Source of the DNA: a virus | Virus record (IMG/VR): IMGVR_UViG_3300047440_000020 | Location: 1 to 22,399 of that record | Length of the DNA: 22,399 nt | Strand: one strand, 5' to 3' | Part shown: positions 22,095-22,399 of the stretch, piece after piece | How positions within the stretch are numbered: position 1 is the first letter of the stretch | Layout: every line of letters starts with the position of its first letter | Position numbers and translations under genes: made by a program | The notes under the pieces: generated by a model | Databases searched by the model: none | The model's input: only the letters and a program-made list of their open reading frames with translations | Told to the model about the DNA's origin: nothing

Positions 22095-22391
22095 TCAGCA
22101 CTTCGCCGGGGGTTTCTTTTTGACGATCCGATGGTGCGGCTTGGGCGGTGGGGCACAAGTTTGCATCGGAACCATCACCGGGTTGGCGGTCGGTGGGGCG
22201 GCGAGTGGGGCCGGCGTTACCGCGGCAAGCACGATCGTGGGTGAGCACTTGCTGAACGAACCGGCGGAGAAGTTTCCGCCAGTCCATGTATAGCAGGTTT
22301 CACCTGGATCGGACATTGTGAGTGGCGCAAAGCCACCAGCGGATGCCATGAAAGGCACCGCCAGAGCCAAAGCCAGGGCGATGTTTTTCAT
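22095..22391 (-). CDS. Secreted small Cys/Pro-rich phage protein
   Basis: A 98-residue minus-strand protein with a clear Sec signal peptide: MKN, hydrophobic core IALALALAVPFM, and ASA before a probable cleavage site after residue 18. The mature part has DPGETCYTWTGGNFSAGSFS near the start, then a Pro/Ala-rich middle and a basic, proline-rich end (PPPKPHHRIVKKKPPAKC). There are four cysteines (residues 33, 49, 79 and 98), so disulfides in the periplasm are plausible. It is not a lipoprotein: no lipobox cysteine follows the signal. I do not recognise a named family. A periplasmic or envelope-directed role such as lysis aid or superinfection exclusion is possible but unsupported. The upstream region is cut off 8 bases beyond the start, so its promoter is not visible. 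Confidence 0.7.
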   Translation of the reverse strand: MKNIALALALAVPFMASAGGFAPLTMSDPGETCYTWTGGNFSAGSFSKCSPTIVLAAVTPAPLAAPPTANPVMVPMQTCAPPPKPHHRIVKKKPPAKC

Positions 22392-22399
22392 GATTACTT

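Overview
The window reads as the structural (late) gene block of a tailed double-stranded DNA bacteriophage, most likely with a short, podovirus-type tail. The support is a nearly gapless run of more than twenty co-directional genes, with ATGA and TAATG overlaps and strong ribosome binding sites. The run contains a scaffold, a major capsid protein, head-completion/adaptor proteins, a tail-collar fibre, a tail-nozzle-like protein and a series of large Gln/Gly/Ala-rich proteins of the internal-virion (DNA ejection) kind. No tail tube, sheath, tape-measure or baseplate gene of a long-tailed phage is seen. The host is probably a Gram-negative bacterium, perhaps a proteobacterium, judged only by the style of the proteins and a GC content in the mid-fifties per cent by eye. 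Terminase, portal, replication and recognisable lysis genes are not in the window. No tRNA, rRNA, CRISPR array, insertion sequence or integrase was seen.

Layout. Positions 1-3252 hold the end of a small virion-like gene and a 982-residue protein made of a LamG-like domain, an Ig-like domain, 21 degenerate repeats of about 23 residues and a charged C-terminus with an acidic-hydrophobic tail. A short gap with a candidate promoter follows. Positions 3333-4794 carry three small genes of unknown role and a phage-encoded GroES-like co-chaperonin. Positions 4804-8867 are the head module: scaffold, a conserved unknown, a head structural protein, the major capsid protein, a terminator, and another structural protein. 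Positions 8868-15839 are the connector and tail module: an adaptor-like protein, a small zinc-ribbon protein, a tail-collar fibre split into two overlapping frames, a fibre-assembly-like protein, a second adaptor-like protein, the nozzle-like protein and a small unknown. Positions 15848-21774 encode four probable internal virion/ejection proteins. From 21764 to the right end two genes lie on the minus strand, one a conserved phage unknown and one a secreted Cys/Pro-rich protein.

How it fits together. Scaffold and capsid protein build the procapsid, possibly helped by the GroES-like protein working with host GroEL. The adaptor-like and nozzle-like proteins would close the portal vertex and form the short tail. 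The collar fibre and perhaps the repeat protein would contact the host surface, and the internal proteins would be ejected with the DNA. The most notable points are the fibre gene, whose two halves lie in different frames (programmed +1 shift, internal start, mutation or sequencing error); the 21-repeat multidomain protein; the GroES with a long N-terminal extension; and an internal duplication in the gene before it.
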